From Metaruminococcus_A sp050943475 (lineage in GTDB: Bacteria; Bacillota; Clostridia; Oscillospirales; Ruminococcaceae), in assembly GCA_050943475.1 (NCBI GenBank), contig JBMNPF010000002.1, forward strand, positions 1 through 64,000: a stretch of 64,000 nucleotides of DNA, in the 5' to 3' direction. Below the pieces are notes generated by a model, which made no database searches, was not told where the DNA came from, and was given only the letters and a program-made list of their open reading frames with translations. Positions 17,865 to 26,006 of the stretch are shown here, in pieces. A program made the position numbers and the translations under genes. Positions within the stretch are counted from its first letter, which is position 1; every line of letters starts with the position of its first letter.

Positions 17865-19133
17865 TTACAGTGCCTTTGCGCCGATGTCTTTCCGGTAGTG
17901 CGCCCCTTCAAAGCGAATGCTCTCCACCGCCCGGTAAGATTTTTCAAGTGCCTCTTTTAAGGTCGGTGCGGTTGAGGTAACACCGAGCACGCGCCCGCCG
18001 GAGGTGACCAGTTTGCCGTCTGTCCGCTTGGTTCCCGCGTGGTAAACTGTTGCGTACGGGCTTTGGCCGTTTTCGTCCAGCCCTTCAATGGGCAGCCCGG
18101 TCTGGTATTTCTGCGGGTAGCCGCCGGAGGCCATTACAACACAGGCCGCCGCCCCGGCTGACCATTCAATGTCAAGGGCGGAGAGGGTCTCCCGGCAGAC
18201 TGCCTGAAAGATGGTAAACAGGTCGGTTTTAAGCAGCGGCAGAACCACCTGGGTTTCCGGGTCGCCAAACCGGCAGTTGTACTCAATCACCTTTGGACCG
18301 TCCGGGGTCAGCATCAGGCCAAAATAGAGACAGCCTTTGAACGGACAGCCCTCTTGGATCATGGCCTGAATGGTCGGCAGAAAGATGGTCTCCATCGCCG
18401 TTTGAGCAAGCTCCGGGGTGTAGCAGGGGTTGGGCGCAATGGTGCCCATTCCACCGGTGTTCAGGCCCTGGTCGCCGTCCAGCGCGCGTTTGTGATCCAT
18501 TGAAGAAACCATTGGAACCACGGTTTTAGAATCAGTAAACGCAAGGACCGAAACCTCCGGCCCGGTGAGGAATTCCTCCACTACGATTTCGTTGCCGCTT
18601 GCGCCAAAAATTTTATCCTCCATAATGGAGTGCACCGCATCCTCTGCTTCCTGCAAATTCTGCGCAATGAGCACGCCTTTGCCAAGCGCCAGCCCGTCCG
18701 CTTTGATGACGATGGGGAAGCGCCCCTCCGCTTTGATAAAATCAATCGCCTTGCCTGCGTCGGAGAACACTTCGTATTTCGCCGTTGGAATGCCGTACTT
18801 CTTCATCAGGTTTTTGGAGAAAACCTTGCTGCCTTCAATCCGTGCCGCCAGCTTGCTCGGCCCAAAGGTTTCAATGCCCGCTTCGCGCATTGCGTCCGCC
18901 ATGCCGAGCACAAGCGGATCGTCCGGCGTAACCACGGCAAAATCAACGGCATTTTGTTTTGCAAACGCCACCATGTTCTCAACGTCGGTCGCTTTAATGT
19001 CTACGCATTCCGCGTCAAACGAAATGCCCCCGTTGCCCGGCGCGCAGTAAATTTTGTCAATGTTCTTGTTCTCTTTCAGCTTGCGGATGACAGCATGCTC
19101 ACGCCCGCCTCCGCCGACTACCAATACCTTCAT
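17865..19133 (-). CDS. purD: Phosphoribosylamine-glycine ligase
   Basis: It joins glycine to phosphoribosylamine with ATP, the second step of purine synthesis. The 422-residue ATP-grasp protein shows VLVVGGGGREHAV at the N-terminus, GPSKLAARIEGSK, the ATP-grasp segment IKADGLALGKGV and VIEYNCRFGDPETQ. AAGGGAG precedes the ATG. It is the last gene of the purine operon, 20 bp after purH. Confidence 0.96.
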   Translation of the reverse strand: MKVLVVGGGGREHAVIRKLKENKNIDKIYCAPGNGGISFDAECVDIKATDVENMVAFAKQNAVDFAVVTPDDPLVLGMADAMREAGIETFGPSKLAARIEGSKVFSKNLMKKYGIPTAKYEVFSDAGKAIDFIKAEGRFPIVIKADGLALGKGVLIAQNLQEAEDAVHSIMEDKIFGASGNEIVVEEFLTGPEVSVLAFTDSKTVVPMVSSMDHKRALDGDQGLNTGGMGTIAPNPCYTPELAQTAMETIFLPTIQAMIQEGCPFKGCLYFGLMLTPDGPKVIEYNCRFGDPETQVVLPLLKTDLFTIFQAVCRETLSALDIEWSAGAAACVVMASGGYPQKYQTGLPIEGLDENGQSPYATVYHAGTKRTDGKLVTSGGRVLGVTSTAPTLKEALEKSYRAVESIRFEGAHYRKDIGAKAL

Positions 19134-19153
19134 GGATGCCGCTCCCTTTCCGC

Positions 19154-20332
19154 TTAATGGTGGAACAGGCGGATGCCGGTAAAGGCCATCGCAATTCCGT
19201 ACTTGTTGCAGGTTTCAATGACATTGTCGTCGCGGATGGAACCGCCCGGCTGCGCAATGTATTCCACACCGCTGCGGTGTGCGCGCTCAATGTTGTCGCC
19301 AAACGGGAAGAAGGCGTCGGAACCAAGAGCAACTCCGGTCAGGGTGTCCAGCCATGCGCGCTTTTCCTCGCGGGTCAGCGGTTCCGGCTTCTCGGTGAAG
19401 AACTGTTCCCAGACGCCGTCTGCCAGCACGTCCATGTAATCGTCTGAGATATAGACGTCAATGGTGTTGTCGCGGTCCGGGCGACGGATACCCGCCTTGA
19501 ACGGCAGCCCCATGACCTTCGGATGCTGGCGCAGGAACCAGATGTCTGCCTTGTTGCCTGCAAGCCTGGTGCAGTGAATGCGGGACTGCTGCCCCGCGCC
19601 GATGCCGATGGCCTGTCCGTCCTTGACGTAGCAAACCGAGTTGGACTGGGTGTACTTCAGGGTGATGAGTGAAATGACAAGATCGCGTTTCGCCTCATCC
19701 GGGATATTTTTATTGTCGGTGATAACATTTTCAAGCAGCGCATTGCCAATATCCAGTTCATTGCGTCCCTGCTCAAAGGTAATGCCGTAGCAGTCCTTGT
19801 GCTCCACCGGGGCAGGCTTGTAGGCTGGGTCAATCTGGATGACGTTATAGCCGCCCTTGCGTTTGCCCTTGAGGATGGCAAGCGCATCTTCGCTGTATCC
19901 CGGCGCGATGACGCCGTCCGAAACCTCGCGCGCAATCAGGGTTGCGGTTTCCTTGTCGCACTCGTCAGACAGGGCGATGAAATCGCCGTATGAGGACATG
20001 CGGTCAGCACCCCGTGCGCGTGCGTAGGCACAGGCGAGCGGGGAAAGCTCCACATCATCCACAAAATAGATTTTTTTCAGGGTGTCAGAAAGCGGCAGGC
20101 CAACTGCGGCGCCCGCCGGGCTTACATGCTTAAAGGAAGCGGCGGAGGGGAGACCGGTCGCTTTTTTCAGTTCGCTGACAAGCTGCCAGGCGTTAAAAGC
20201 ATCCAGAAAATTAATGTACCCCGGCTTGCCATTCAGTACCTGAATGGGAAGTTCGCCGCCGTCCTGCATAAAAATGCGCGCCGGCTTCTGATTGGGGTTG
20301 CAGCCATATTTAAGTTCCAGTTCGTTTGCCAT
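19154..20332 (-). CDS. purH: AICAR transformylase, stand-alone (PurH without cyclohydrolase)
   Basis: It formylates AICAR with 10-formyl-tetrahydrofolate. The 392-residue protein matches only the transformylase half of bifunctional PurH: LKYGCNPNQKPA at the start, ASFKHVSPAGAAV with the catalytic Lys-His pair, YTQSNSVCY, GAGQQSRIHCTRLAG and SDAFFPFGDNIERA. The N-terminal IMP cyclohydrolase half is absent; that step is supplied by the PurO-type gene directly upstream. This split is seen in many Clostridia. Confidence 0.93.
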   Translation of the reverse strand: MANELELKYGCNPNQKPARIFMQDGGELPIQVLNGKPGYINFLDAFNAWQLVSELKKATGLPSAASFKHVSPAGAAVGLPLSDTLKKIYFVDDVELSPLACAYARARGADRMSSYGDFIALSDECDKETATLIAREVSDGVIAPGYSEDALAILKGKRKGGYNVIQIDPAYKPAPVEHKDCYGITFEQGRNELDIGNALLENVITDNKNIPDEAKRDLVISLITLKYTQSNSVCYVKDGQAIGIGAGQQSRIHCTRLAGNKADIWFLRQHPKVMGLPFKAGIRRPDRDNTIDVYISDDYMDVLADGVWEQFFTEKPEPLTREEKRAWLDTLTGVALGSDAFFPFGDNIERAHRSGVEYIAQPGGSIRDDNVIETCNKYGIAMAFTGIRLFHH

Positions 20333-20346
20333 TGTGGTAATCCTCC

Positions 20347-21060
20347 CTATACGTTTTTATTGACAATCCGCGTTTCGGCTTTGCCGGTTTCCAGGCAGAT
20401 AAACCGGGTAAAGAGCGAGACCTTGTTGTCACTGTTCAAAGCGTCCCATATCGTTTTGGTAAAGGCATCAATGTCACCCTCAATATCCACGCGGGTCGGT
20501 TCGCCTTCAAAGGAAGGGATGGGGTTTCCATCCTGCAAATAGGTGTGGATGCACCGCCCCTCGCCAACAACCGGCATGTTGTAGTCGTAGAAAAAGCGTT
20601 CGCAGGAATCGCCGTTGCCGTTCGCGCTCTTCAGAATGGAGAGCTTGTAGCTGCAGGAGCCGCCACGGACCGTCACCAGCCCGGAAATGCGCGGCGTAAA
20701 GTTCGGTGCATCCGGCTCAAACGCACGGGTGCGCAGCGCCGCCGCAAAGGTGTTGCCAATGTGCAGGCTGTTATAAATCGTGTCGGTCTGGTCGCCGTTT
20801 GTCACAATGGTGTCGTCGCCCAGCACCCGTACAGGAGAGTAGATAATCAGCGACGGATCGGTGAGCTTTGCCGGGTCAAACGCTTCGGTTTTAATGCCCG
20901 CACCATCCTCAACAAAGACGCGGTTGCGGCTGTTTTCGCTCCGTCCCATAATGAAATAAGCAATAACGGCGTTTTTACCATCTTTGCTCAGGCCCAGCAC
21001 AATGCCGCGGCCGGGGTATGCGTTGCCGGACAGGTAGTCCTTCAAGGAATGCAGTTTCAT
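20347..21060 (-). CDS. purO: IMP cyclohydrolase, PurO type
   Basis: It closes the ring of FAICAR to IMP, the last step of the pathway. The 237-residue protein resembles the archaeal-type PurO family (IMP_cyclohyd): NAYPGRGIVLGLS, IAYFIMGRSENSRNRVF, an SPVR segment and a conserved C-terminal half. It replaces the missing cyclohydrolase domain of PurH. The ATG at 21060 is chosen because GAGGGAG stands before it; reading eight codons further upstream overlaps the purN end. It lies between purN and purH. Confidence 0.9.
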   Translation of the reverse strand: MKLHSLKDYLSGNAYPGRGIVLGLSKDGKNAVIAYFIMGRSENSRNRVFVEDGAGIKTEAFDPAKLTDPSLIIYSPVRVLGDDTIVTNGDQTDTIYNSLHIGNTFAAALRTRAFEPDAPNFTPRISGLVTVRGGSCSYKLSILKSANGNGDSCERFFYDYNMPVVGEGRCIHTYLQDGNPIPSFEGEPTRVDIEGDIDAFTKTIWDALNSDNKVSLFTRFICLETGKAETRIVNKNV

Positions 21061-21076
21061 AGGTGACGCTCCCTCT

Positions 21077-21703
21077 CTAATCAAGAATGGTGGTGGTGTT
21101 TCCGTGAACTAAAATTTTATCATCGCAGAACAGCGCGGCAGCCCGGGGCAGAATATCCCACTCCGCCTGTTCCATCACCCGCTTTTGCAGCGTTTCCGGG
21201 GTGTCGCCGTTTTGCACTTCAACGGCTTTTTGCAGGATAATTGGCCCGCCGTCACAGACTTCGGTGACAAAATGCACCGTCGCCCCGGTGATTTTGACCC
21301 CTTTTTCCAACGCTGCTTCATGCACATGCAGCCCGTAAAACCCCTTGCCGCAGAAGCTCGGGATCAGGGCGGGGTGGACGTTGATCATCCTGTTGGGGAA
21401 GGCTTTGGCCACCATTTCATCCACAATGGTCATAAAGCCCGCATAAACCACAAGGTCGGCTTCTTCCTCCTGCAGCGCCGTTAACAGGTCGGCCGAGAAA
21501 GTTTTGGCGTCCGGGTAGTCCTTCCGCGGGATTACCCTGGTTGGAATGCCGTGCTTCTTGGCGCGCTCCAGCGCATAAACGCCGGGCTTGGAAGAAATGA
21601 CGCAGGTAATTTTCCCATTCGGGATTTTTCCCGCCTCGCATGCGTCGATAAGCGCCTGCAAATTGGTTCCGCCGCCGGAAACCAGTACAACAATCTTTTT
21701 CAT
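21077..21703 (-). CDS. purN: Phosphoribosylglycinamide formyltransferase
   Basis: It formylates GAR using 10-formyl-tetrahydrofolate. The 208-residue protein begins VLVSGGGTNLQALIDA and has the active-site segments VYAGFMTIV, MINVHPALIPSF and GATVHFVTEVCDGG, with the catalytic Asn, His and Asp in place. It starts 12 bp after purM. Confidence 0.95.
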   Translation of the reverse strand: MKKIVVLVSGGGTNLQALIDACEAGKIPNGKITCVISSKPGVYALERAKKHGIPTRVIPRKDYPDAKTFSADLLTALQEEEADLVVYAGFMTIVDEMVAKAFPNRMINVHPALIPSFCGKGFYGLHVHEAALEKGVKITGATVHFVTEVCDGGPIILQKAVEVQNGDTPETLQKRVMEQAEWDILPRAAALFCDDKILVHGNTTTILD

Positions 21704-21714
21704 ACCGTCACCCG

Positions 21715-22752
21715 TTACGCGATGACAACGCCGTCGTCGCCGTTTACCAGTTCGCCAATGATGGCGGCGTCCTCACCGTTTTGTTTCAGAATGGCGAGCG
21801 CACGGTCGGCGTCCTCTTTGGCAACGGTCAGCATCATGCCAACGCCCATGTTGTAGGTGTTGAACATATCCCGTTCCGGAATCTTTCCGGTCTTGGCAAT
21901 CAGCTCGAAAATCGGCAGGACATTGACCGCTTTCCGGTCAATTTTCGCCGCTATGCCTGCTTTGAGCGACCGCGGGATGTTCTCGTAGAACCCGCCGCCC
22001 GTAATATGCGAAATGGATTTGACCGTCACCTGTTCTGTAAGCGCAAGTACCGGCTTGACATAAATTTTGGTCGGAGTCAGCAGGGTTTCACCCAGCGTTT
22101 TGCCGCCCAGCTCCGGAAAAGTGCGGTTTAAATCGGCATTTTCCACATCAAAAACCTTGCGCACCAGCGAAAAACCGTTGGAATGCACGCCGCTTGACGC
22201 AAGTCCAATGATAACATCGCCCGCTTTTTGAGCGGTGTTGTCCAGAATTTTATCCTTGTCCACAACGCCTACGCTGAATCCGGCAAGATCGTATTCATCT
22301 TCAGGGTAGAAGCCCGGCATCTCGGCGGTCTCGCCGCCTACCAGTGCGCAGCCGGACTGGACGCAGCCCTCTGCCACGCCGGAAACAATCTCCGCAATCT
22401 TTTCTGGGAAATTCTTGCCGCAGGCAATGTAGTCCAGGAAAAAGAGCGGTTTTGCCCCGCAGCAGATGATGTCGTTGACGCACATTGCCACACAGTCAAT
22501 GCCCACGGTGTCATGCTTGTCCATCAGGAAAGCGAGTTTTAATTTGGTGCCAACGCCGTCGGTCCCCGAAACGAGTACCGGCTTGCCAATTCCGGTGAGA
22601 TCCAGCTCCACCAGACCGCCAAAGCCGCCTAGTCCGGTCAGCACGCTGGAGGTCATTGTTTTCGCCACGTGGGCTTTCATTAGCTCAACGGCCTTGTATC
22701 CGGCGGTTACGTCAACGCCCGCCGCTTTGTAACTGTCGCTAAAGCTCTTCAT
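21715..22752 (-). CDS. purM: Phosphoribosylformylglycinamidine cyclo-ligase (AIR synthetase)
   Basis: It makes AIR from FGAM with ATP. The 345-residue protein begins SYKAAGVDVTAGYKAVELM, has the ATP-binding Gly-rich segment VLTGLGGFGGLVEL, GTDGVGTKLKLAF, DCVAMCVNDI and HITGGGFYENIPRSL, all typical of PurM. AAAGGATATG-type spacing precedes the ATG. It lies between the purF paralogue and purN. Confidence 0.95.
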   Translation of the reverse strand: MKSFSDSYKAAGVDVTAGYKAVELMKAHVAKTMTSSVLTGLGGFGGLVELDLTGIGKPVLVSGTDGVGTKLKLAFLMDKHDTVGIDCVAMCVNDIICCGAKPLFFLDYIACGKNFPEKIAEIVSGVAEGCVQSGCALVGGETAEMPGFYPEDEYDLAGFSVGVVDKDKILDNTAQKAGDVIIGLASSGVHSNGFSLVRKVFDVENADLNRTFPELGGKTLGETLLTPTKIYVKPVLALTEQVTVKSISHITGGGFYENIPRSLKAGIAAKIDRKAVNVLPIFELIAKTGKIPERDMFNTYNMGVGMMLTVAKEDADRALAILKQNGEDAAIIGELVNGDDGVVIA

Positions 22753-22785
22753 ATTGCATATCCTTTCCGTTTTGCGGAATCCGCT

Positions 22786-24198
22786 TTATTCTTTGCCGTT
22801 CCAGCAATAGGTACAAACATCGTCCGGGTCAATGCCAATGGCGTCCAGCATTCCCTCCAGCGATTGGTAACGCAGGGAGGTGAAGTTGAGTTTCTGGCAG
22901 ATAACCTCGGTCATCTTTTGGTATTCCGGGGTGGTAAAGTCGCTGTATTTCTGCACCGTTTCGTCTGAAACGTCTTCGGTGCCTTCCAGCTCGGCAATCA
23001 CCCGGCGGGTAATAAGGTCCATCTCAGAAGTCGAGCGGGAGAAGTTTAAGTACTTGCATCCGTACATAATCGGCGGGCTCGCCGAACGGATGTGCACCTG
23101 CTTCGCGCCGCTCCCATAGAGGAATTCCACCGTTTCCCGCATTTGGGTGCCGCGTACAATCGAGTCATCAATAAACAGCAGGTTTTTGTCCCGGATCAGG
23201 GAATCCACCGGGATGAGCTTCATGTGCGCAATTTGATTGCGCATAGACTGATTGGCTGGCGTAAAACTCCGCGGCCAGGTCGGCGTATACTTGATAAACG
23301 GCCGTGCGAACGGGGCGCGGGACTGGTTTGCGTAGCCAATGGCGTGCGCCACGCCGGAATCCGGCACACCCGCCACCGAGTCGATGTCGAGCGGGATATC
23401 GTTCTCCGCAAGGATTTCCCCGTTGCGGTACCGCATTCGTTCCACATCCACCCCTTCGTAGCAGGAGGTGGGGTAGCCGTAATAGGTCCACAGAAAAGCG
23501 CAGATTTTTTTCTTTTTCCGCGCCGGGGACTGTACCGTCACCCTGTCCGGTGTAATAAAAACGATTTCACCCGCGCCAAGCTCCCGCTCCGGATGATAAC
23601 CCAGGTTTAGAAAAGCAAACGATTCAAAGGAGGCGCAGTAGGCATCCTCCTTGTGCCCGATGATGACCGGGGTGCGCCCCAGCTTATCCCGGGCTGCGTA
23701 AAGCCCGTCCGCCGTGAGCAGCAGCAGGGTCATGGAACCGTCAATCAAATCCTGTGCATGACGGATGCCCTCCACCAACGTATCCTTCTGGTTGATTAAG
23801 CAGGCCACCAGTTCGGTTGCGTTGATGCGGTCGCCGCTCATCTCCAGAAAATGGGAAGAGCCGCTTTGAAACGCCAGCTCCACCAGCTCTTTTTCGTTGT
23901 TGATGCGCCCCACCGTTGTAATGGCATAGCTGCCCAGATGGGAACGCACAATCAGTGGCTGCGGTTCGTTGTCGCTAATACAGCCAATGCCGAGGCAGCC
24001 GTGCATTTCTGCAACGTCGCGTTCAAACTTGGTACGGAACGGCGAATTCTCAATGTTGTGGATAGCCCGTTCAAACCCGTTCCCGGTGTACATGGCCATG
24101 CCGCCCCGGCGGGTACCGAGGTGCGAGTGGTAGTCTGTGCCAAAAAACACATCCATTACACAGTCATTTTTGGATACGGCTCCGAAAACACCGCCCAT
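22786..24198 (-). CDS. purF: Amidophosphoribosyltransferase-like protein lacking the glutaminase Cys
   Basis: The 470-residue protein has both PurF domains. The class II glutaminase domain (residues 1 to about 230) begins MGGVFGAVSKNDC; canonical PurF has Cys at the second position (CGVFG), the Ntn nucleophile, and here it is Gly. The phosphoribosyltransferase domain is intact (FIDDSIVRGTQMRET). Four Cys in the positions of the [4Fe-4S] ligands of the Bacillus-type enzyme are present (ICAFLW, YGCKYLNF, CTYC at the C-terminus). The ATG at 24198 follows AAGGAAG. Earlier in-frame ATGs exist but run through the relic at 24332-24483. It may use free ammonia, a partner glutaminase, or have another role. 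I believe similar Cys-less PurF proteins exist in gut Clostridia, but have not checked. Confidence 0.88.
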   Translation of the reverse strand: MGGVFGAVSKNDCVMDVFFGTDYHSHLGTRRGGMAMYTGNGFERAIHNIENSPFRTKFERDVAEMHGCLGIGCISDNEPQPLIVRSHLGSYAITTVGRINNEKELVELAFQSGSSHFLEMSGDRINATELVACLINQKDTLVEGIRHAQDLIDGSMTLLLLTADGLYAARDKLGRTPVIIGHKEDAYCASFESFAFLNLGYHPERELGAGEIVFITPDRVTVQSPARKKKKICAFLWTYYGYPTSCYEGVDVERMRYRNGEILAENDIPLDIDSVAGVPDSGVAHAIGYANQSRAPFARPFIKYTPTWPRSFTPANQSMRNQIAHMKLIPVDSLIRDKNLLFIDDSIVRGTQMRETVEFLYGSGAKQVHIRSASPPIMYGCKYLNFSRSTSEMDLITRRVIAELEGTEDVSDETVQKYSDFTTPEYQKMTEVICQKLNFTSLRYQSLEGMLDAIGIDPDDVCTYCWNGKE

Positions 24199-24331
24199 AA
24201 AACATTCACTTCCTTGTTCAATCATGTTCAGTGCAGAAGGCCCAGCGGGGAACGACCCTTTTTGCGGCAAACGCGGCTTTATTCTTTTTTGCCTCACTGA
24301 GCTTGCGTTCAAATTTATTCTTTTGTACCAC

Positions 24332-24483
24332 CTATGGTACGTCAATCAGGTAATGGCCGGTAAAACAACCGTCACAGAAGCCGCACCGCACTCCTTCTGC
24401 AATTAGGCGAGAGAAAGGGCGTCCTCTGCTTTTTTGCAATAAATGCCGAAAACGCCGCATTCCCTGTGAATTGCTTGAAACAA
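24332..24483 (-). pseudogene. purF: Relic of a canonical purF: both ends kept, middle deleted
   Basis: Directly after purC the minus strand reads, from a TTG at 24483, LFQAIHRECGVFGIYCKKAE, a typical PurF N-terminus with the catalytic Cys. The frame ends at 24403. From about 24406 a different frame reads LIAEGVRCGFCDGCFTGHY and stops at 24332; this matches the PurF C-terminus (GFCxACFxGxYP). About 1.3 kb of coding sequence between the two is missing and the frame is shifted at the junction, so no enzyme can be made. The position, seven bases after the purC stop, is where purF normally lies. Confidence 0.8.
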
Positions 24484-24489
24484 AGAGGT

Positions 24490-25212
24490 TTATTCTCCCA
24501 TCAGTCTCCGCATGACTTCTTTATAAGCGTCCTCTTCGCCGCCCATGTCACGACGGAAACGGTCTTTATCCAGCTTTTCGCGGGTGTCGGCATCCCAGAA
24601 ACGGCAGGTGTCCGGCGAAATCTCGTCTGCCAGGACAATGGTGCCGTCCGAAAGACGACCAAACTCAATCTTAAAATCAACCACAATGATGTTGCAGTTT
24701 TTGAGCATGTAATCCTTTAAGAACTGGTTGACCTTAAAGGTGTAATCGGCAATGGTGTCCAGCTCTTCGCGGGTTGCCCAGCCCATGGCAAGAATGTGGT
24801 ATTCGTTGACCATTGGGTCGCCGAGCGCGTCGTCTTTATAGCAGAACTCAAGAACTGGGCAGGCAAGCTCTTTGCCTTCCTCAACGCCGAGACGCTTGGA
24901 GAAGGAGCCCGCCGCAATGTTACGCACAATGACCTCCAGCGGGACAATGGAGCATTTCTTCACCACGGTTTCGCGGTCGGAAATCTCCTCAATCAGGTGG
25001 GTCGGCACGCCGTAAGCTTCGCTTATCTTCTTCATCATGAAGTTGGACATTTTGTTGTTGATGATGCCCTTGTCGTGGATGGTGCCTTTTTTGGCGCCGT
25101 TACCGGCAGTAGCGTCATCTTTGTAGTCTACAATCAGAACTTCCGGATCGTTGGTGGTGTAAACCTTTTTTGCTTTTCCTTCGTAGAGCTGTGCAACCTT
25201 TTCGTACTTCAT
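24490..25212 (-). CDS. purC: SAICAR synthetase
   Basis: It couples aspartate to CAIR with ATP. The 240-residue protein opens QLYEGKAKKVYTT and shows GAKKGTIHDKGIINN, PLEVIVRNIAAGSFSKR and FKIEFGRLSDG followed by ADEISPDTCRFWD, all hallmarks of PurC. Its ATG overlaps the purE stop (ATGA), so translation is coupled. Confidence 0.96.
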   Translation of the reverse strand: MKYEKVAQLYEGKAKKVYTTNDPEVLIVDYKDDATAGNGAKKGTIHDKGIINNKMSNFMMKKISEAYGVPTHLIEEISDRETVVKKCSIVPLEVIVRNIAAGSFSKRLGVEEGKELACPVLEFCYKDDALGDPMVNEYHILAMGWATREELDTIADYTFKVNQFLKDYMLKNCNIIVVDFKIEFGRLSDGTIVLADEISPDTCRFWDADTREKLDKDRFRRDMGGEEDAYKEVMRRLMGE

Positions 25213-25715
25213 ATTTTTTCAACCTCCGCTTGGATTTTTTGGTCTTTTTCAAGAACTTCCGCTTTCATGTCAGCCTTCATTCCTGCCAGCTTGTCCGCCA
25301 GCGCGCTGTCGGAAACTGCGAGGATCTGCACCGCAAGGTAAGCGGCGTTGTCCGCACCGTCAATGGCGACCGTTGCAACCGGGATTCCCTTGGGCATCTG
25401 CACTGTTGCAAGCAGGGCGTCCAAGCCATCCAGCGTTGAAGACTTTACCGGTATGCCGATGACCGGCAGGGTGGTGTGCGCCGCAAGCACGCCGGCGAGA
25501 TGCGCCGCTTTGCCCGCCGCCGCAATGATGACGCCAAACCCGTTGTCCCGCGCCGCCGCGGCAAAACCGCAGGCTGCCTCCGGGGTGCGGTGTGCGCTCA
25601 TCACGTGGAGTTCCACCGGAATATCAAACGATTTTAGCACCTTAACCGCGTTTTTGACCACCGGCAGGTCGCTGTCGCTGCCCATAATAACGGCAACTTT
25701 TTTGCTGCTAGCCAT
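25209..25715 (-). CDS. purE: N5-carboxyaminoimidazole ribonucleotide mutase or AIR carboxylase
   Basis: It makes CAIR. The 168-residue protein has the PurE fold with VAVIMGSDSDLPV, VMSAHRTPE, IIAAAGKAAHLAGVLAA and PVIGIPV. The N-terminus uses Val-Ile-Met-Gly-Ser-Asp like class I enzymes. No purK is present in the window, so whether it acts on N5-CAIR or directly on AIR is unresolved. AGGGGG stands before the ATG. It is the first structural gene of the operon, behind a 245-nt leader with a terminator. Confidence 0.93.
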   Translation of the reverse strand: MASSKKVAVIMGSDSDLPVVKNAVKVLKSFDIPVELHVMSAHRTPEAACGFAAAARDNGFGVIIAAAGKAAHLAGVLAAHTTLPVIGIPVKSSTLDGLDALLATVQMPKGIPVATVAIDGADNAAYLAVQILAVSDSALADKLAGMKADMKAEVLEKDQKIQAEVEKI

Positions 25716-25742
25716 TTCTCATTCCCCCTGATGTTTATTCTG

Positions 25743-25780
25743 AAAAACAAAATCAGGCTGCGGGGTAGACCCGTAGCCTG
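25743..25780 (-). terminator. Intrinsic terminator in the purE leader (attenuator)
   Basis: On the minus strand an 11-bp stem with one A-C mismatch (25770-25780 with 25754-25764) and a 5-nt loop is followed by ATTTTGTTTTT. It lies between the leader ORF and purE, so it must be passed for the operon to be expressed. Confidence 0.75.
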
Positions 25781-25788
25781 AGACACAC

Positions 25789-25923
25789 TTAGCCGCAAAT
25801 TTCACCTGCAAAACAGGATTTGAGCAGCACAAATCCGGTAACATCTGCATTTAGCTTGCACGTATGCCCTGAACCAATCGAAAGGCAGCTCAGAACGCTT
25901 GGCAAAAAACACATTTGTTTCAT
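25789..25923 (-). CDS. Cys-rich leader ORF upstream of purE
   Basis: GGGAGAG stands 5 nt before an ATG that opens a 44-codon frame. The peptide starts MKQMCFLPSV, ends LKSCFAGEICG and has five Cys (5, 13, 22, 37, 43). The frame ends 9 nt before the 5' arm of the leader terminator. Two overlapping hairpins lie within it: a 7-bp stem at 25816-25836 and a 4-bp stem at 25805-25817 that share two bases and so exclude each other. It could be a regulatory leader peptide, a small protein, or an open frame that happens to run through a structured RNA. I do not recognise a known riboswitch core. Confidence 0.5.
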   Translation of the reverse strand: MKQMCFLPSVLSCLSIGSGHTCKLNADVTGFVLLKSCFAGEICG

Positions 25924-25966
25924 ATGCTCTCCCTATTCATCCGGCGAAAATAAAGGCGATATTATT

Positions 25967-25995
25967 ATTTTACTTTAATTCTACATATTTTGCAA
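25967..25995 (-). promoter_or_regulatory. Promoter of the purine operon
   Basis: On the minus strand TTGCAA (25990-25995), a 17-bp spacer and TAAAAT (25967-25972). It would begin transcripts near 25960. Confidence 0.7.
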
Positions 25996-26006
25996 CGCAT
26001 CAAACT

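Noticed and set aside
25743..25960. Known purine, ZTP or PRPP riboswitch before purE
   Set aside because: None of the conserved core strings I know for these aptamers is seen; only hairpins and a terminator are clear. A covariance search would settle it.
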